Source: Nemertoderma westbladi
Lineage: Eukaryota > Xenacoelomorpha > Nemertodermatida > Nemertodermatidae
Length of the DNA stretch: 64,000 bases
Assembly (NCBI GenBank): GCA_032718475.1
Contig: JAUCBJ010007821.1
Location: 1 to 64,000 of the forward strand
Direction of reading: 5' to 3'
Positions within the stretch are counted from its first letter, which is position 1; every line of letters begins with the position of its first letter. The translations under genes were made by a program, and so were the position numbers. A model generated the notes under the pieces. It did not search any database and was not told the DNA's origin. It saw only the letters and a program-made list of their open reading frames with translations. Positions 11,801-20,191 of this stretch are shown here, one piece after another.

Positions 11801-14259
11801 TATTTCCAACTGATTTAGAGCTGCACCTGTTCAGTGACGCAAGTGACACCGGCTTTGGTATGGTAGCCTACCTTCGCCGAGAGGTAAGTCAGGACAAATT
11901 TGAGACGGCCTTTGTGACTTCTAGATCAAAGACAATGCCGGTCAAATACATGACTGTCCCTCGTGCAGAGTTACAGGCGGCTGTAGTTTCAGTCGAGGTA
12001 AGTAAGCAGATAATTGAGGAGTTAGACACGACATTGACCTTATTCTATTGGACGGACGCATCCTTGGTGTTAGTATACATTGCGGCCGACAATATTGCAC
12101 TAAAGACATTTGTGGCCAATAGACGCGCTCAGATCGTTGATTTTTCGACGAAGGAACAATGGAGACATTGTCCGGGAGTGTTGAACCCGGCCGACATAAC
12201 TTCGAGAGGTGCAATGCCGGCGGAATTCTGTCAGGAAGAGTCGCAGGAGTTTTGGTTGCATGGACCTGATTTTCTAACGAGGACACAGGAACATTGGCCA
12301 GAGCGACTAAAGATAGTGACCAATCCGATGCCTGAAGATGCGGAAGTCAAAGTGGAGAAAGTCTCTAAGTCGAAGTCTAAAGCCAAACTTAAGTCATTGG
12401 AGCGGCCTGAAGAGTCATTGGAGCGGCCTGAAGAGTCATTGGAGCGGCCCGGAGACCTGTCAGACCAACAGACTTACGTGACTACTGGGTCAGGAAGGGT
12501 AAGTTACGACGTAAAACCACCCTTACAGACTAAACCGGAGTCACAATTGGTAAGTGACGGACAGAAAATGACCGACACAATGGAGTCTTTGGTTTCCAAA
12601 CCTGCGGGTTTGGATTCGAAACTTCCATTAGTTAGCGGACAACCGTCGCTGGCATTAGAGCCATGTAGTATTTATGACAAATTACTAAATTCGTCTGCCT
12701 CTTGGCTGACAATTTGTAAAAGAACTGCGTGGTTAAGCCGATACATTTTGTACCTTTGTTTAAAACATTCGAAACATTCGAGAGAACCATTGAGCACCAA
12801 TAGTGAGCGAATTCGGAAATTGAAACAACCTCTGACAGAGGATGAGATTGATCAAGCGGAATTAAAGCATTTGAAGCATTATCAAATGTGTGCCTTCCCT
12901 AAAGAATTCCATCTATTATCGGCTCAACGACCAGTTCTCTATAAACCCCTTAGAAAATGGAGTCCATTAATCCATAAGGGTTTAATTTGTCATAGATCGA
13001 GAATCCAGACTGTCGACATAAACTCACAGTTTCGGTTCCCAGTGATAATCCCTAGTCACCCAATAGAATTGCAAAGAGCGATTCTATGGGATATACACAA
13101 GAGGTTGCATCACGCGGGAAAGTTACACTGTCTGTCGGCAGCGAGACAGCGATTCATTCTATTGCAGCCAAGCAGGGCAGTAGGCACCATGTACGACGCC
13201 TGTCTGGTTTGCAAGAGGGTGAACGCCAGAGTATTGGAACAGGATATGGCTGAACTCCCGGAAGCGAGAGTGCAGGCATATGACCCACCCTTTACGAACA
13301 CAGGGGTGGACTGTTTTGGTCCGATTGAAGCAAAGAGTGGACGGCTGACCCACAAGCGATGGGGTCTGCTACTGACATGTATGGCTAGTAGAGCCATACA
13401 CATTGAGCGTGTGGCAGACATGTCGACCAAATCTCTGCTCCTGGCCTTAAAGAGATTTATGGCCAGGAGAGGACTAGTAAAGGCGTTCTACTCTGATAAG
13501 GGTACAAACTTTGTCGGAGGGAATAGCGAGTTGAACGCGGCTCATAAAGCGGCACAGAATAAGGAAATTTCTGCAGCACTTTTGCCGCAACGAGTAGAAT
13601 GGAGATTCAATACTCCTGAAAGTCCTTGGAGAGGAGGAAGTTGGGAGCGTTTGGTTCGCTCTGTGAAGCAGGCCATTGCCAAAACATTGCCTGTGAACAA
13701 ACAACTTACCGACGACGAACTGGTCACAGCTTTCATTGAAATCGAGCATACCCTAAACTCGAGGCCGATAGCTATGTTGCCAGACGGTGTTGCATTAACG
13801 CCGAATCATTTGCTAATGCAGAGTCCAGCATTTCTTGTGCCGGCATCAGAACCCATTAGTGCCGACCTATATAGTCGTAAAAGCTGGAAAGTGACTCAAT
13901 TAGTAGCGTACACATTCTGGGAATATTGGCGGGAATACTATCTTCCCACCATATCCACCAGAACAAAGTGGTACAAAACGGTTCGGAGTCTCCAAAGGGG
14001 AGATTACGTGTTGATAACCGAACCCATTGTCAAGAGAAAGTATTGGGAGACTGGAGTGATCTTGCACACACACCCAGACGTGCAAAACATAGTGCGCACA
14101 GTCACTGTGAAAATTAGGTGCAAGTGTCCGCACCCAAAAAAGTGTAAAACTAATGGTTTACACACCTTGGACCGACCAGTCCAAGATATCGTGTTATTAG
14201 AGGAGACACGTATCGAGACGGGAGATTATAATTTGTCTCCTGCCTCAAAACAGAATTAG
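5848..14259 (+). CDS. BEL-A gag-pol polyprotein (2803 aa)
   Basis: A single uninterrupted frame. The first ATG is at 5848; upstream in-frame codons lack ATG. Approximate domain order: acidic/basic N-terminus; charged coiled coil 330-530 with repeated ELQLEREQEAKKR units; gag core 845-1020; cysteine/histidine knuckles 1100-1180 including CWACLAPGHVRRQC; aspartic protease near 1274 (MLDTAS, a DTA rather than DSG/DTG); reverse transcriptase 1660-1930 with YMDD at ~1812; RNase H from ~1990 (FSDAS, PRAEL, WTDAS); a triple SLERPEE linker repeat; integrase zinc region ~2415; integrase catalytic D (VDCFGP, ~2487), D (YSDKGTNF, ~2548) and E (GGSWERL, ~2597); C-terminal DUF5641-like region ending before TAG. 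Together these make the structural proteins and the enzymes for reverse transcription and integration. All catalytic residues I can check are present, so it may be functional. Confidence 0.95.
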   Translation: MSVSDKEALEDSYETAAGPPTDDSVNITVDDNADYDDAASDADVSEQEDETVTSEEEELPQVIVLGSPTTTVRKDRTAARTEVSDREGSVAEARARSPVSRPVGMVSAVVPTAVRSTRSSRNNPSSPPSVSQVSERELDIAIKKKLRAHAGHITRTTDKVRKMLADSANIGREGLVEIRRGYNSALFKQTEELAVLAKKAVESQSSDVATRIYDRVLAALLEHRELSERFRRVRTENWLLWASQTQATQVSDADLRDLVEREEIQDKEERRYQREVTSWLMQNGVVVPGQVLPTTENIQQRTLTPPDDASRDSGDSQVSHARGKVICARSLVSHNSAEERRRRLDEQQAEVLRASEARKEAERERERARKLDAKLRELEDKGKREQAERERKERELQLKREQKERELQLEREREAKKRELQLEREQEAKKRELQLEREQEAKKRELQLEREQKEREIELERERKERELEIEKERQMLYEEKARLEEESVARRAREEEERKLAQLESARLSLESEERTRKANEIAEKGMRMIEECGASVGTELRELFALQKAKQEARTPAIRESTTTRIPIPGPAITSTRIAKPFSTYRTPVGISASPIAQDLRHRNTAPLYTERENEEFRETPTGRVLGEPNPRVWNTRTERRPSSTENFRVKPEEGSYERQRITQIEPTIQQNPSQEFITRDELSASLAQAISPHIQPITDMLSNLRLKEAAQVRSNSNPSRPELDKVQPSQRVRISEETIPHRPQVRTPVPNIHNPNFENSAEKFIEDAWIRASARKPSRALRTDTESSDEEEEMRRQKSRNYKERRTDAEQVSCNHRERTRLNNPAELNHLLTRNDATLRDIGKFAARQGLPTQQPQKFMGNHKHWRTFKTYVDEQLTNSTFTPNEKFNYLLQMLHREPRAIADNFVGNERAFELAMKTLSDIYGNKTKMAQSIVEDLGKGGRITTPLELLNLANAISNALDILRTVNLPHHGDHAEVLKSVIRRLNMRYRQKWRKLENKLEGQGKVLTLQHIHDMIATDAVAEMKSNFSEENMRESKPVTGKSMVSFDDDRTTVTFNSVDRYNSSTPAFRSDSRVWSGERLDRPRLKQQELPDGFVGCQYCLLKEVRSDDHKLDSCRRFKELNSEQRRVQVRTLDTCWACLAPGHVRRQCPNSKDGCMECGRLHHKLLHADFHTPTDRYLQRNPHRKGSKEPVSIRRNTYTGIQDDGYQPGSSDEDGESSAREVTCQGFTADSSSTSARTYLSSATSEIFSVIPVKLTGDKGSKRIYVMLDTASTLSYIDEEVARAVSSFQDAEEIQIELKSMHGVGDLKGHRISVELDSLLPRDQHTRQERKALPLDGFKCLAMKGFGRQLGKVPPMSPIAQEYFDKLRIPRHQVGYRNVSMLIGAEQLIAHQIWETRPAEPHVNGPHAHRTILGWYTRVPMSYEFTGGDKPINRYDELQPITQPPLVEPPDIDEFRRTCIDHYSDFSESDEELIPDNVRLSEPLHNDRTDSEPEDYCYQTRGSGSAAHATYLTNVLTYTDIVEGQVAKYRDLDIFQYSEEELQKELIRQDLETGARTVEWLDRDAMEPGGYDLAMSTDEKRSLEMMEDTIRLLPTGHFEVGMLWRRQPPKLENNYNLALKRLNGVRARLLKNPGIREKYCAQINNYFAKGFAGKVEDPDLVTDQTYYLPHHYVTHPDKPDKVRVVNDCAAVYRGMSLNSELMDGPNLNNYLIGILLRFRQRRFAFTCDIEAMFHQVRACKADQDSLRFLWYENEDLSGPVVTYQMYVRIFGARDSPNGTLFVLKKTATAQIGKYPVEVIESILRNFYMDDGLVSKDTAEQAIEVAHGLQECLATGGFPLTKFTTNSEALLESFPVKDRGSGDIELGVEPIPMARVLGLAWNPNSDKFQVRVRFEPSSPDKVLTKRICLSTLSRLFDPMNFISPVILQARACMRKIWLSDVEWDEPISPIHAKQWREWEAELHLLKNIDVPRSYFPNQLVFPTDLELHLFSDASDTGFGMVAYLRREVSQDKFETAFVTSRSKTMPVKYMTVPRAELQAAVVSVEVSKQIIEELDTTLTLFYWTDASLVLVYIAADNIALKTFVANRRAQIVDFSTKEQWRHCPGVLNPADITSRGAMPAEFCQEESQEFWLHGPDFLTRTQEHWPERLKIVTNPMPEDAEVKVEKVSKSKSKAKLKSLERPEESLERPEESLERPGDLSDQQTYVTTGSGRVSYDVKPPLQTKPESQLVSDGQKMTDTMESLVSKPAGLDSKLPLVSGQPSLALEPCSIYDKLLNSSASWLTICKRTAWLSRYILYLCLKHSKHSREPLSTNSERIRKLKQPLTEDEIDQAELKHLKHYQMCAFPKEFHLLSAQRPVLYKPLRKWSPLIHKGLICHRSRIQTVDINSQFRFPVIIPSHPIELQRAILWDIHKRLHHAGKLHCLSAARQRFILLQPSRAVGTMYDACLVCKRVNARVLEQDMAELPEARVQAYDPPFTNTGVDCFGPIEAKSGRLTHKRWGLLLTCMASRAIHIERVADMSTKSLLLALKRFMARRGLVKAFYSDKGTNFVGGNSELNAAHKAAQNKEISAALLPQRVEWRFNTPESPWRGGSWERLVRSVKQAIAKTLPVNKQLTDDELVTAFIEIEHTLNSRPIAMLPDGVALTPNHLLMQSPAFLVPASEPISADLYSRKSWKVTQLVAYTFWEYWREYYLPTISTRTKWYKTVRSLQRGDYVLITEPIVKRKYWETGVILHTHPDVQNIVRTVTVKIRCKCPHPKKCKTNGLHTLDRPVQDIVLLEETRIETGDYNLSPASKQN
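6840..7440 (+). repeat. Coiled-coil coding repeat in BEL-A gag
   Basis: A 39-bp degenerate tandem unit inside the ORF encodes alternating Arg/Glu/Lys heptads (ELQLEREQEAKKR and variants, strongest at 7020-7250). It predicts a long, highly charged helix or coiled coil. A similar charged segment, built from different units, lies in the LTR-C gag at 40680-40990. The expanded opposite-strand frames here are artefacts. Confidence 0.8.
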
Positions 14260-15049
14260 TGTTGGACGCAACTCACTTCGTATGCATTCCTCGTATGCAA
14301 ATACAAGGAAATGCATAGGAGCGGGGTTGTGGTGATTTGCGTTGAGTTTTGTCTGGTGGGTATCAAAACAGATTGTTTTGTCTGGTGGGTATCAAAACAA
14401 AATTTTATTTTCAAAATTTTTGGAAAATTAGAAAATTTTAAAAATTAGAAGTGAACCCAAGACAATTCCAGACGCTGTGTATAGACGCGTTTTAGAATTC
14501 GTCTATAGATAAACAGTAATTTGAAAAGTCGTGAAGCCTGGAAAATAGCATTTAGAAACCATGGTGACGGCTATATTACGTAGGAGTGTAAATTGAGTTT
14601 AGCAACTTCCACAGATTGGTGCCAACAGTGCAACTAAGGTGCTAAAGGTTAGTAGCACCAGAGGCGTACATGGACCCCACTCAGTAGTTTGCAGTGATGT
14701 GTGATGTTCGATTATCAAACCTGTGGGTTTGGTATAGTCGAGTATTGTGGCTATAGTCCTTTCTAACTACTGTAGTTTAGTACGAGTAATGGGAGTAGTT
14801 TGGGCATCAAAAAGTGAGTTGGTCACGGCCAGTTTATCTCCAAAGTTTTTGCGCTATGCATGGGAATAGGTTAGAGGATAGTTAGTTAGGAAGAGACGGG
14901 ATCTAGAGAGTCGAACCTGAACTGCTGGAAGGCAGCGGGGGGGGTTCGGGAGGTCTGTCCTTCGGCGACATCTAACTGATTACCCACAGTGTAATTGGTT
15001 TGCGTAACGGAACACTTATTGGGATATATATGTATATACGCGGGGCATA
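14260..15049 (+). other. Noncoding gap after BEL-A pol
   Basis: No supported gene. It holds two direct 24-bp hairpin repeats (14346-14369 and 14375-14398; stem GTTTTG/CAAAAC, loop tctggtgggtat), an A/T-rich block near 14400-14455, a hairpin CAAACC-TGTG-GGTTTG at 14716-14731, and a G-run near 14937. Duplicated at about 18564-19356. Confidence 0.6.
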
Positions 15050-15370
15050 ATGGAGAAGGATATTAGAGCGCAACCGCGCAGAGGATTTACTGCCAGAGAG
15101 GAGGCGGAGTTACCATTCGCGCGACCGGGATGTAAAGATTCGAACGTTTACTACCATGGGCGGTCGGTGATGGAGCTAAATGGGAAATACAAACCCACGA
15201 TTCCCGACCGACTAGACGAGCAACATCCAGAACCGATATTAACGCGATGTCCAGCTCACCAGTTCCTTAGATACAACGAGGGAGGTTACCCGATGAGCGA
15301 CCCGATGATCAGTATCGACTTCAGCGAAAGCGACCTCCGAGACCCATTACGCCGACCGTTACGACTTTAG
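15050..15370 (+). CDS. Small BEL-A ORF downstream of pol, unknown function (106 aa)
   Basis: Starts with ATG and ends at TAG 15368-15370. The product is rich in Arg, Pro and Asp. It has no predicted signal peptide, no membrane segment and no motif I recognise, so nothing suggests an envelope protein. The copy at 19357-19677 encodes the same protein, but the duplication is too recent for that to show selection. It could be a genuine accessory ORF or chance. Expression would need splicing or reinitiation. Confidence 0.45.
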   Translation: MEKDIRAQPRRGFTAREEAELPFARPGCKDSNVYYHGRSVMELNGKYKPTIPDRLDEQHPEPILTRCPAHQFLRYNEGGYPMSDPMISIDFSESDLRDPLRRPLRL

Positions 15371-15389
15371 ATCCGTATACAGAGATTAA

Positions 15390-15710
15390 ACCTGTTCGAC
15401 ACCCAGTTTGATAGACACGGCGGCGGCCATTTCGCTATACCGAGCCTATAAAGACCTAGAGGCGCGGCGCGAAGCGGCACGGGACTCGAGTTCCTGGACC
15501 ACGTTCACTTCGCTTCACCAGGAAAGGAAGGTCACGCCTGAGTATCCAGACGAGATTCGCGCCGTCCATCCGTCTACTAACTATACCCACGATCCGCGGT
15601 TTATACGATATTTACTCCAAATTATTTCGGGAAGTTTCGAGGCACGCACTATTAAGCCCGAATATGTCCAATCCTTTATATATCATCGTCGCTCTGATAT
15701 ATACGTCTAG
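15390..15710 (+). CDS. Second small BEL-A ORF, no ATG start, unknown function
   Basis: This frame is open from after a TAA at 15387 to TAG at 15708-15710 but has no ATG. It would need a frameshift, splicing or non-AUG initiation, perhaps as an extension of the preceding ORF in a different frame. The product (~106 aa) contains a charged helix-like stretch (YRAYKDLEARREAAR) and no recognised domain. Its last codons lie in the hairpin at 15677-15703. The duplicate is at 19697-20017. Confidence 0.35.
   Translation, partial: TCSTPSLIDTAAAISLYRAYKDLEARREAARDSSSWTTFTSLHQERKVTPEYPDEIRAVHPSTNYTHDPRFIRYLLQIISGSFEARTIKPEYVQSFIYHRRSDIYV
15677..15703 (+). other. Hairpin with loop TCGTCGCTC, copy 1
   Basis: Perfect 9-bp stem TATATATCA/TGATATATA around the nine-base loop TCGTCGCTC, at the end of the second small ORF. 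An identical duplicate lies at 19984-20010. A third, independent copy with a compensated stem pair is at 20470-20498. Confidence 0.75.
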
Positions 15711-15920
15711 ATTTATTACCCAGCGCACAATTGGCGGCCTAAGGAGACTCGTTTGGGGTCATTGACCTCTGAACGAGTGGAGGATCAGGACCGCCGCGCC
15801 CACAGCGACAACAGCCGGAGCTCACAGCTCGCGGCAAGTACCAGAAGGAGGAGTCCTTGGCAAGCGTCAAGCTAAGGACGAGCACTCGACTTATCGACTT
15901 TAAGTAGACTATTTGACCCG

Positions 15921-18563
15921 ATGAACTTTATCAGTCCGGTTATATTACAGGCACGAGCGTGCATGAGGAAAATTTGGTTGTCCGACGTAGAGTGGGACGA
16001 ACCAATATCTCCTATACATGCAAAGCAGTGGAGGGAGTGGGAAGCCGAGTTGCATCTATTGAAAAATATAGATGTACCCCGTTCCTACTTTCCGAATCAG
16101 CTGGTATTTCCAACTGATTTAGAGCTGCACCTGTTCAGTGACGCAAGTGACACCGGCTTTGGTATGGTAGCCTACCTTCGCCGAGAGGTAAGTCAGGACA
16201 AATTTGAGACGGCCTTTGTGACTTCTAGATCAAAGACAATGCCGGTCAAATACATGACTGTCCCTCGTGCAGAGTTACAGGCGGCTGTAGTTTCAGTCGA
16301 GGTAAGTAAGCAGATAATTGAGGAGTTAGACACGACATTGACCTTATTCTATTGGACGGACGCATCCTTGGTGTTAGTATACATTGCGGCCGACAATATT
16401 GCACTAAAGACATTTGTGGCCAATAGACGCGCTCAGATCGTTGATTTTTCGACGAAGGAACAATGGAGACATTGTCCGGGAGTGTTGAACCCGGCCGACA
16501 TAACTTCGAGAGGTGCAATGCCGGCGGAATTCTGTCAGGAAGAGTCGCAGGAGTTTTGGTTGCATGGACCTGATTTTCTAACGAGGACACAGGAACATTG
16601 GCCAGAGCGACTAAAGATAGTGACCAATCCGATGCCTGAAGATGCGGAAGTCAAAGTGGAGAAAGTCTCTAAGTCGAAGTCTAAAGCCAAACTTAAGTCA
16701 TTGGAGCGGCCTGAAGAGTCATTGGAGCGGCCTGAAGAGTCATTGGAGCGGCCCGGAGACCTGTCAGACCAACAGACTTACGTGACTACTGGGTCAGGAA
16801 GGGTAAGTTACGACGTAAAACCACCCTTACAGACTAAACCGGAGTCACAATTGGTAAGTGACGGACAGAAAATGACCGACACAATGGAGTCTTTGGTTTC
16901 CAAACCTGCGGGTTTGGATTCGAAACTTCCATTAGTTAGCGGACAACCGTCGCTGGCATTAGAGCCATGTAGTATTTATGACAAATTACTAAATTCGTCT
17001 GCCTCTTGGCTGACAATTTGTAAAAGAACTGCGTGGTTAAGCCGATACATTTTGTACCTTTGTTTAAAACATTCGAAACATTCGAGAGAACCATTGAGCA
17101 CCAATAGTGAGCGAATTCGGAAATTGAAACAACCTCTGACAGAGGATGAGATTGATCAAGCGGAATTAAAGCATTTGAAGCATTATCAAATGTGTGCCTT
17201 CCCTAAAGAATTCCATCTATTATCGGCTCAACGACCAGTTCTCTATAAACCCCTTAGAAAATGGAGTCCATTAATCCATAAGGGTTTAATTTGTCATAGA
17301 TCGAGAATCCAGACTGTCGACATAAACTCACAGTTTCGGTTCCCAGTGATAATCCCTAGTCACCCAATAGAATTGCAAAGAGCGATTCTATGGGATATAC
17401 ACAAGAGGTTGCATCACGCGGGAAAGTTACACTGTCTGTCGGCAGCGAGACAGCGATTCATTCTATTGCAGCCAAGCAGGGCAGTAGGCACCATGTACGA
17501 CGCCTGTCTGGTTTGCAAGAGGGTGAACGCCAGAGTATTGGAACAGGATATGGCTGAACTCCCGGAAGCGAGAGTGCAGGCATATGACCCACCCTTTACG
17601 AACACAGGGGTGGACTGTTTTGGTCCGATTGAAGCAAAGAGTGGACGGCTGACCCACAAGCGATGGGGTCTGCTACTGACATGTATGGCTAGTAGAGCCA
17701 TACACATTGAGCGTGTGGCAGACATGTCGACCAAATCTCTGCTCCTGGCCTTAAAGAGATTTATGGCCAGGAGAGGACTAGTAAAGGCGTTCTACTCTGA
17801 TAAGGGTACAAACTTTGTCGGAGGGAATAGCGAGTTGAACGCGGCTCATAAAGCGGCACAGAATAAGGAAATTTCTGCAGCACTTTTGCCGCAACGAGTA
17901 GAATGGAGATTCAATACTCCTGAAAGTCCTTGGAGAGGAGGAAGTTGGGAGCGTTTGGTTCGCTCTGTGAAGCAGGCCATTGCCAAAACATTGCCTGTGA
18001 ACAAACAACTTACCGACGACGAACTGGTCACAGCTTTCATTGAAATCGAGCATACCCTAAACTCGAGGCCGATAGCTATGTTGCCAGACGGTGTTGCATT
18101 AACGCCGAATCATTTGCTAATGCAGAGTCCAGCATTTCTTGTGCCGGCATCAGAACCCATTAGTGCCGACCTATATAGTCGTAAAAGCTGGAAAGTGACT
18201 CAATTAGTAGCGTACACATTCTGGGAATATTGGCGGGAATACTATCTTCCCACCATATCCACCAGAACAAAGTGGTACAAAACGGTTCGGAGTCTCCAAA
18301 GGGGAGATTACGTGTTGATAACCGAACCCATTGTCAAGAGAAAGTATTGGGAGACTGGAGTGATCTTGCACACACACCCAGACGTGCAAAACATAGTGCG
18401 CACAGTCACTGTGAAAATTAGGTGCAAGTGTCCGCACCCAAAGAAGTGTAAAACTAATGGTTTACACACCTTGGACCGACCAGTCCAAGATATCGTGTTA
18501 TTAGAGGAGACACGTATCGAGACGGGAGATTATAATTTGTCTCCTGCCTCAAAACAGAATTAG
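15921..18563 (+). pseudogene. Truncated pol copy (RNase H-integrase, 880 aa)
   Basis: Duplicate of the BEL-A pol C-terminus. The first ATG (15921) falls in the RT connection region, so gag, protease and the RT active site are missing. RNase H, the SLERPEE repeats, the integrase D-D-E residues and the C-terminal region are intact and identical in frame to 11617-14259. No promoter or ribosome entry is apparent. It is best read as a passive duplicate, although a separately expressed integrase cannot be excluded. Confidence 0.85.
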
Positions 18564-19356
18564 TGTTGGACGCAACTCACTTCGTATGCATTCCTCGTAT
18601 GCAAATACAAGGAAATGCATAGGAGCGGGGTTGTGGTGATTTGCGTTGAGTTTTGTCTGGTGGGTATCAAAACAGATTGTTTTGTCTGGTGGGTATCAAA
18701 ACAAAATTTTATTTTCAAAATTTTTGGAAAATTAGAAAATTTTAAAAATTAGAAGTGAACCCAAGACAATTCCAGACGCTGTGTATAGACGCGTTTTAGA
18801 ATTCGTCTATAGATAAACAGTAATTTGAAAAGTCGTGAAGCCTGGAAAATAGCATTTAGAAACCATGGTGACGGCTATATTACGTAGGAGTGTAAATTGA
18901 GTTTAGCAACTTCCACAGATTGGTGCCAACAGTGCAACTAAGGTGCTAAAGGTTAGTAGCACCAGAGGCGTACATGGACCCCACTCAGTAGTTTGCAGTG
19001 ATGTGTGATGTTCGATTATCAAACCTGTGGGTTTGGTATAGTCGAGTATTGTGGCTATAGTCCTTTCTAACTACTGTAGTTTAGTACGAGTAATGGGAGT
19101 AGTTTGGGCATCAAAAAGTGAGTTGGTCACGGCCAGTTTATCTCCAAAGTTTTTGCGCTATGCATGGGAATAGGTTAGAGGATAGTTAGTTAGGAAGAGA
19201 CGGGATCTAGAGAGTCGAACCTGAACTGCTGGAAGGCAGCGGGGGGGGGGGTTCGGGAGGTCTGTCCTTCGGCGACATCTAACTGATTACCCACAGTGTA
19301 ATTGGTTTGCGTAACGGAACACTTATTGGGATATATATGTATATACGCGGGGCATA

Positions 19357-19677
19357 ATGGAGAAGGATATTAGAGCGCAACCGCGCAGAGGATTTACTGC
19401 CAGAGAGGAGGCGGAGTTACCATTCGCGCGACCGGGATGTAAAGATTCGAACGTTTACTACCATGGGCGGTCGGTGATGGAGCTAAATGGGAAATACAAA
19501 CCCACGATTCCCGACCGACTAGACGAGCAACATCCAGAACCGATATTAACGCGATGTCCAGCTCACCAGTTCCTTAGATACAACGAGGGAGGTTACCCGA
19601 TGAGCGACCCGATGATCAGTATCGACTTCAGCGAAAGCGACCTCCGAGACCCATTACGCCGACCGTTACGACTTTAG
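19357..19677 (+). CDS. Duplicate of the 106-aa accessory ORF
   Basis: Same translation as 15050-15370. It is the copy that would lie nearest the 3' LTR. Function unknown. Confidence 0.4.
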   Translation: MEKDIRAQPRRGFTAREEAELPFARPGCKDSNVYYHGRSVMELNGKYKPTIPDRLDEQHPEPILTRCPAHQFLRYNEGGYPMSDPMISIDFSESDLRDPLRRPLRL

Positions 19678-19696
19678 ATCCGTATACAGAGATTAA

Positions 19697-20017
19697 ACCT
19701 GTTCGACACCCAGTTTGATAGACACGGCGGCGGCCATTTCGCTATACCGAGCCTATAAAGACCTAGAGGCGCGGCGCGAAGCGGCACGGGACTCGAGTTC
19801 CTGGACCACGTTCACTTCGCTTCACCAGGAAAGGAAGGTCACGCCTGAGTATCCAGACGAGATTCGCGCCGTCCATCCGTCTACTAACTATACCCACGAT
19901 CCGCGGTTTATACGATATTTACTCCAAATTATTTCGGGAAGTTTCGACGCACGCACTATTAAGCCCGAATATGTCCAATCCTTTATATATCATCGTCGCT
20001 CTGATATATACGTCTAG
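19697..20017 (+). CDS. Duplicate of the second accessory ORF, no ATG
   Basis: Same as 15390-15710 apart from one substitution (Glu to Asp in GSFEA/GSFDA). It ends in the duplicate hairpin at 19984-20010. Function unknown. Confidence 0.3.
   Translation, partial: TCSTPSLIDTAAAISLYRAYKDLEARREAARDSSSWTTFTSLHQERKVTPEYPDEIRAVHPSTNYTHDPRFIRYLLQIISGSFDARTIKPEYVQSFIYHRRSDIYV
19984..20010 (+). other. Hairpin with loop TCGTCGCTC, copy 2
   Basis: Identical to 15677-15703 and carried by the tandem duplication, so it is not independent evidence. Confidence 0.7.
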
Positions 20018-20191
20018 ATTTATTACCCAGCGCACAATTGGCGGCCTAAGGAGACTCGTTTGGGGTCATTGACCTCTGAACGAGTGGAGGATCAGGACCG
20101 CCGCGCCCACAGCGACAACAGCCGGAGCTCACAGCTCGCGGCAAGTACCAGAAGGAGGAGTCCTTGGCAAGCGTCAAGCTAAGGACGAGCA

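Larger units (their letters stand above)
11586..15884 (+). repeat. Tandem duplication inside BEL-A, first copy
   Basis: Nearly identical to 15890-20191. It covers the end of RT/connection, RNase H, integrase, the noncoding gap and the two short ORFs. Five bases (CTCGA, 15885-15889) separate the copies. Visible differences are few: a G-run three bases longer in copy two, A to G at 14139 versus its partner, and G to C at the partner of ~15647. This points to a very recent event. Confidence 0.93.
15890..20191 (+). repeat. Tandem duplication inside BEL-A, second copy
   Basis: Second copy of the 4.3 kb segment starting within the RT/connection region. After it the sequence passes into unduplicated 3' noncoding DNA at 20192. 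No target-site duplication or terminal inverted repeat marks the junction, so unequal exchange or template switching during reverse transcription is more likely than transposition. Confidence 0.93.

Noticed and set aside
15885-15889. CTCGA between the duplicated 4.3 kb copies as a target-site duplication
   Set aside because: It occurs only once at the junction, with no inverted termini; better read as filler DNA at a recombination joint.
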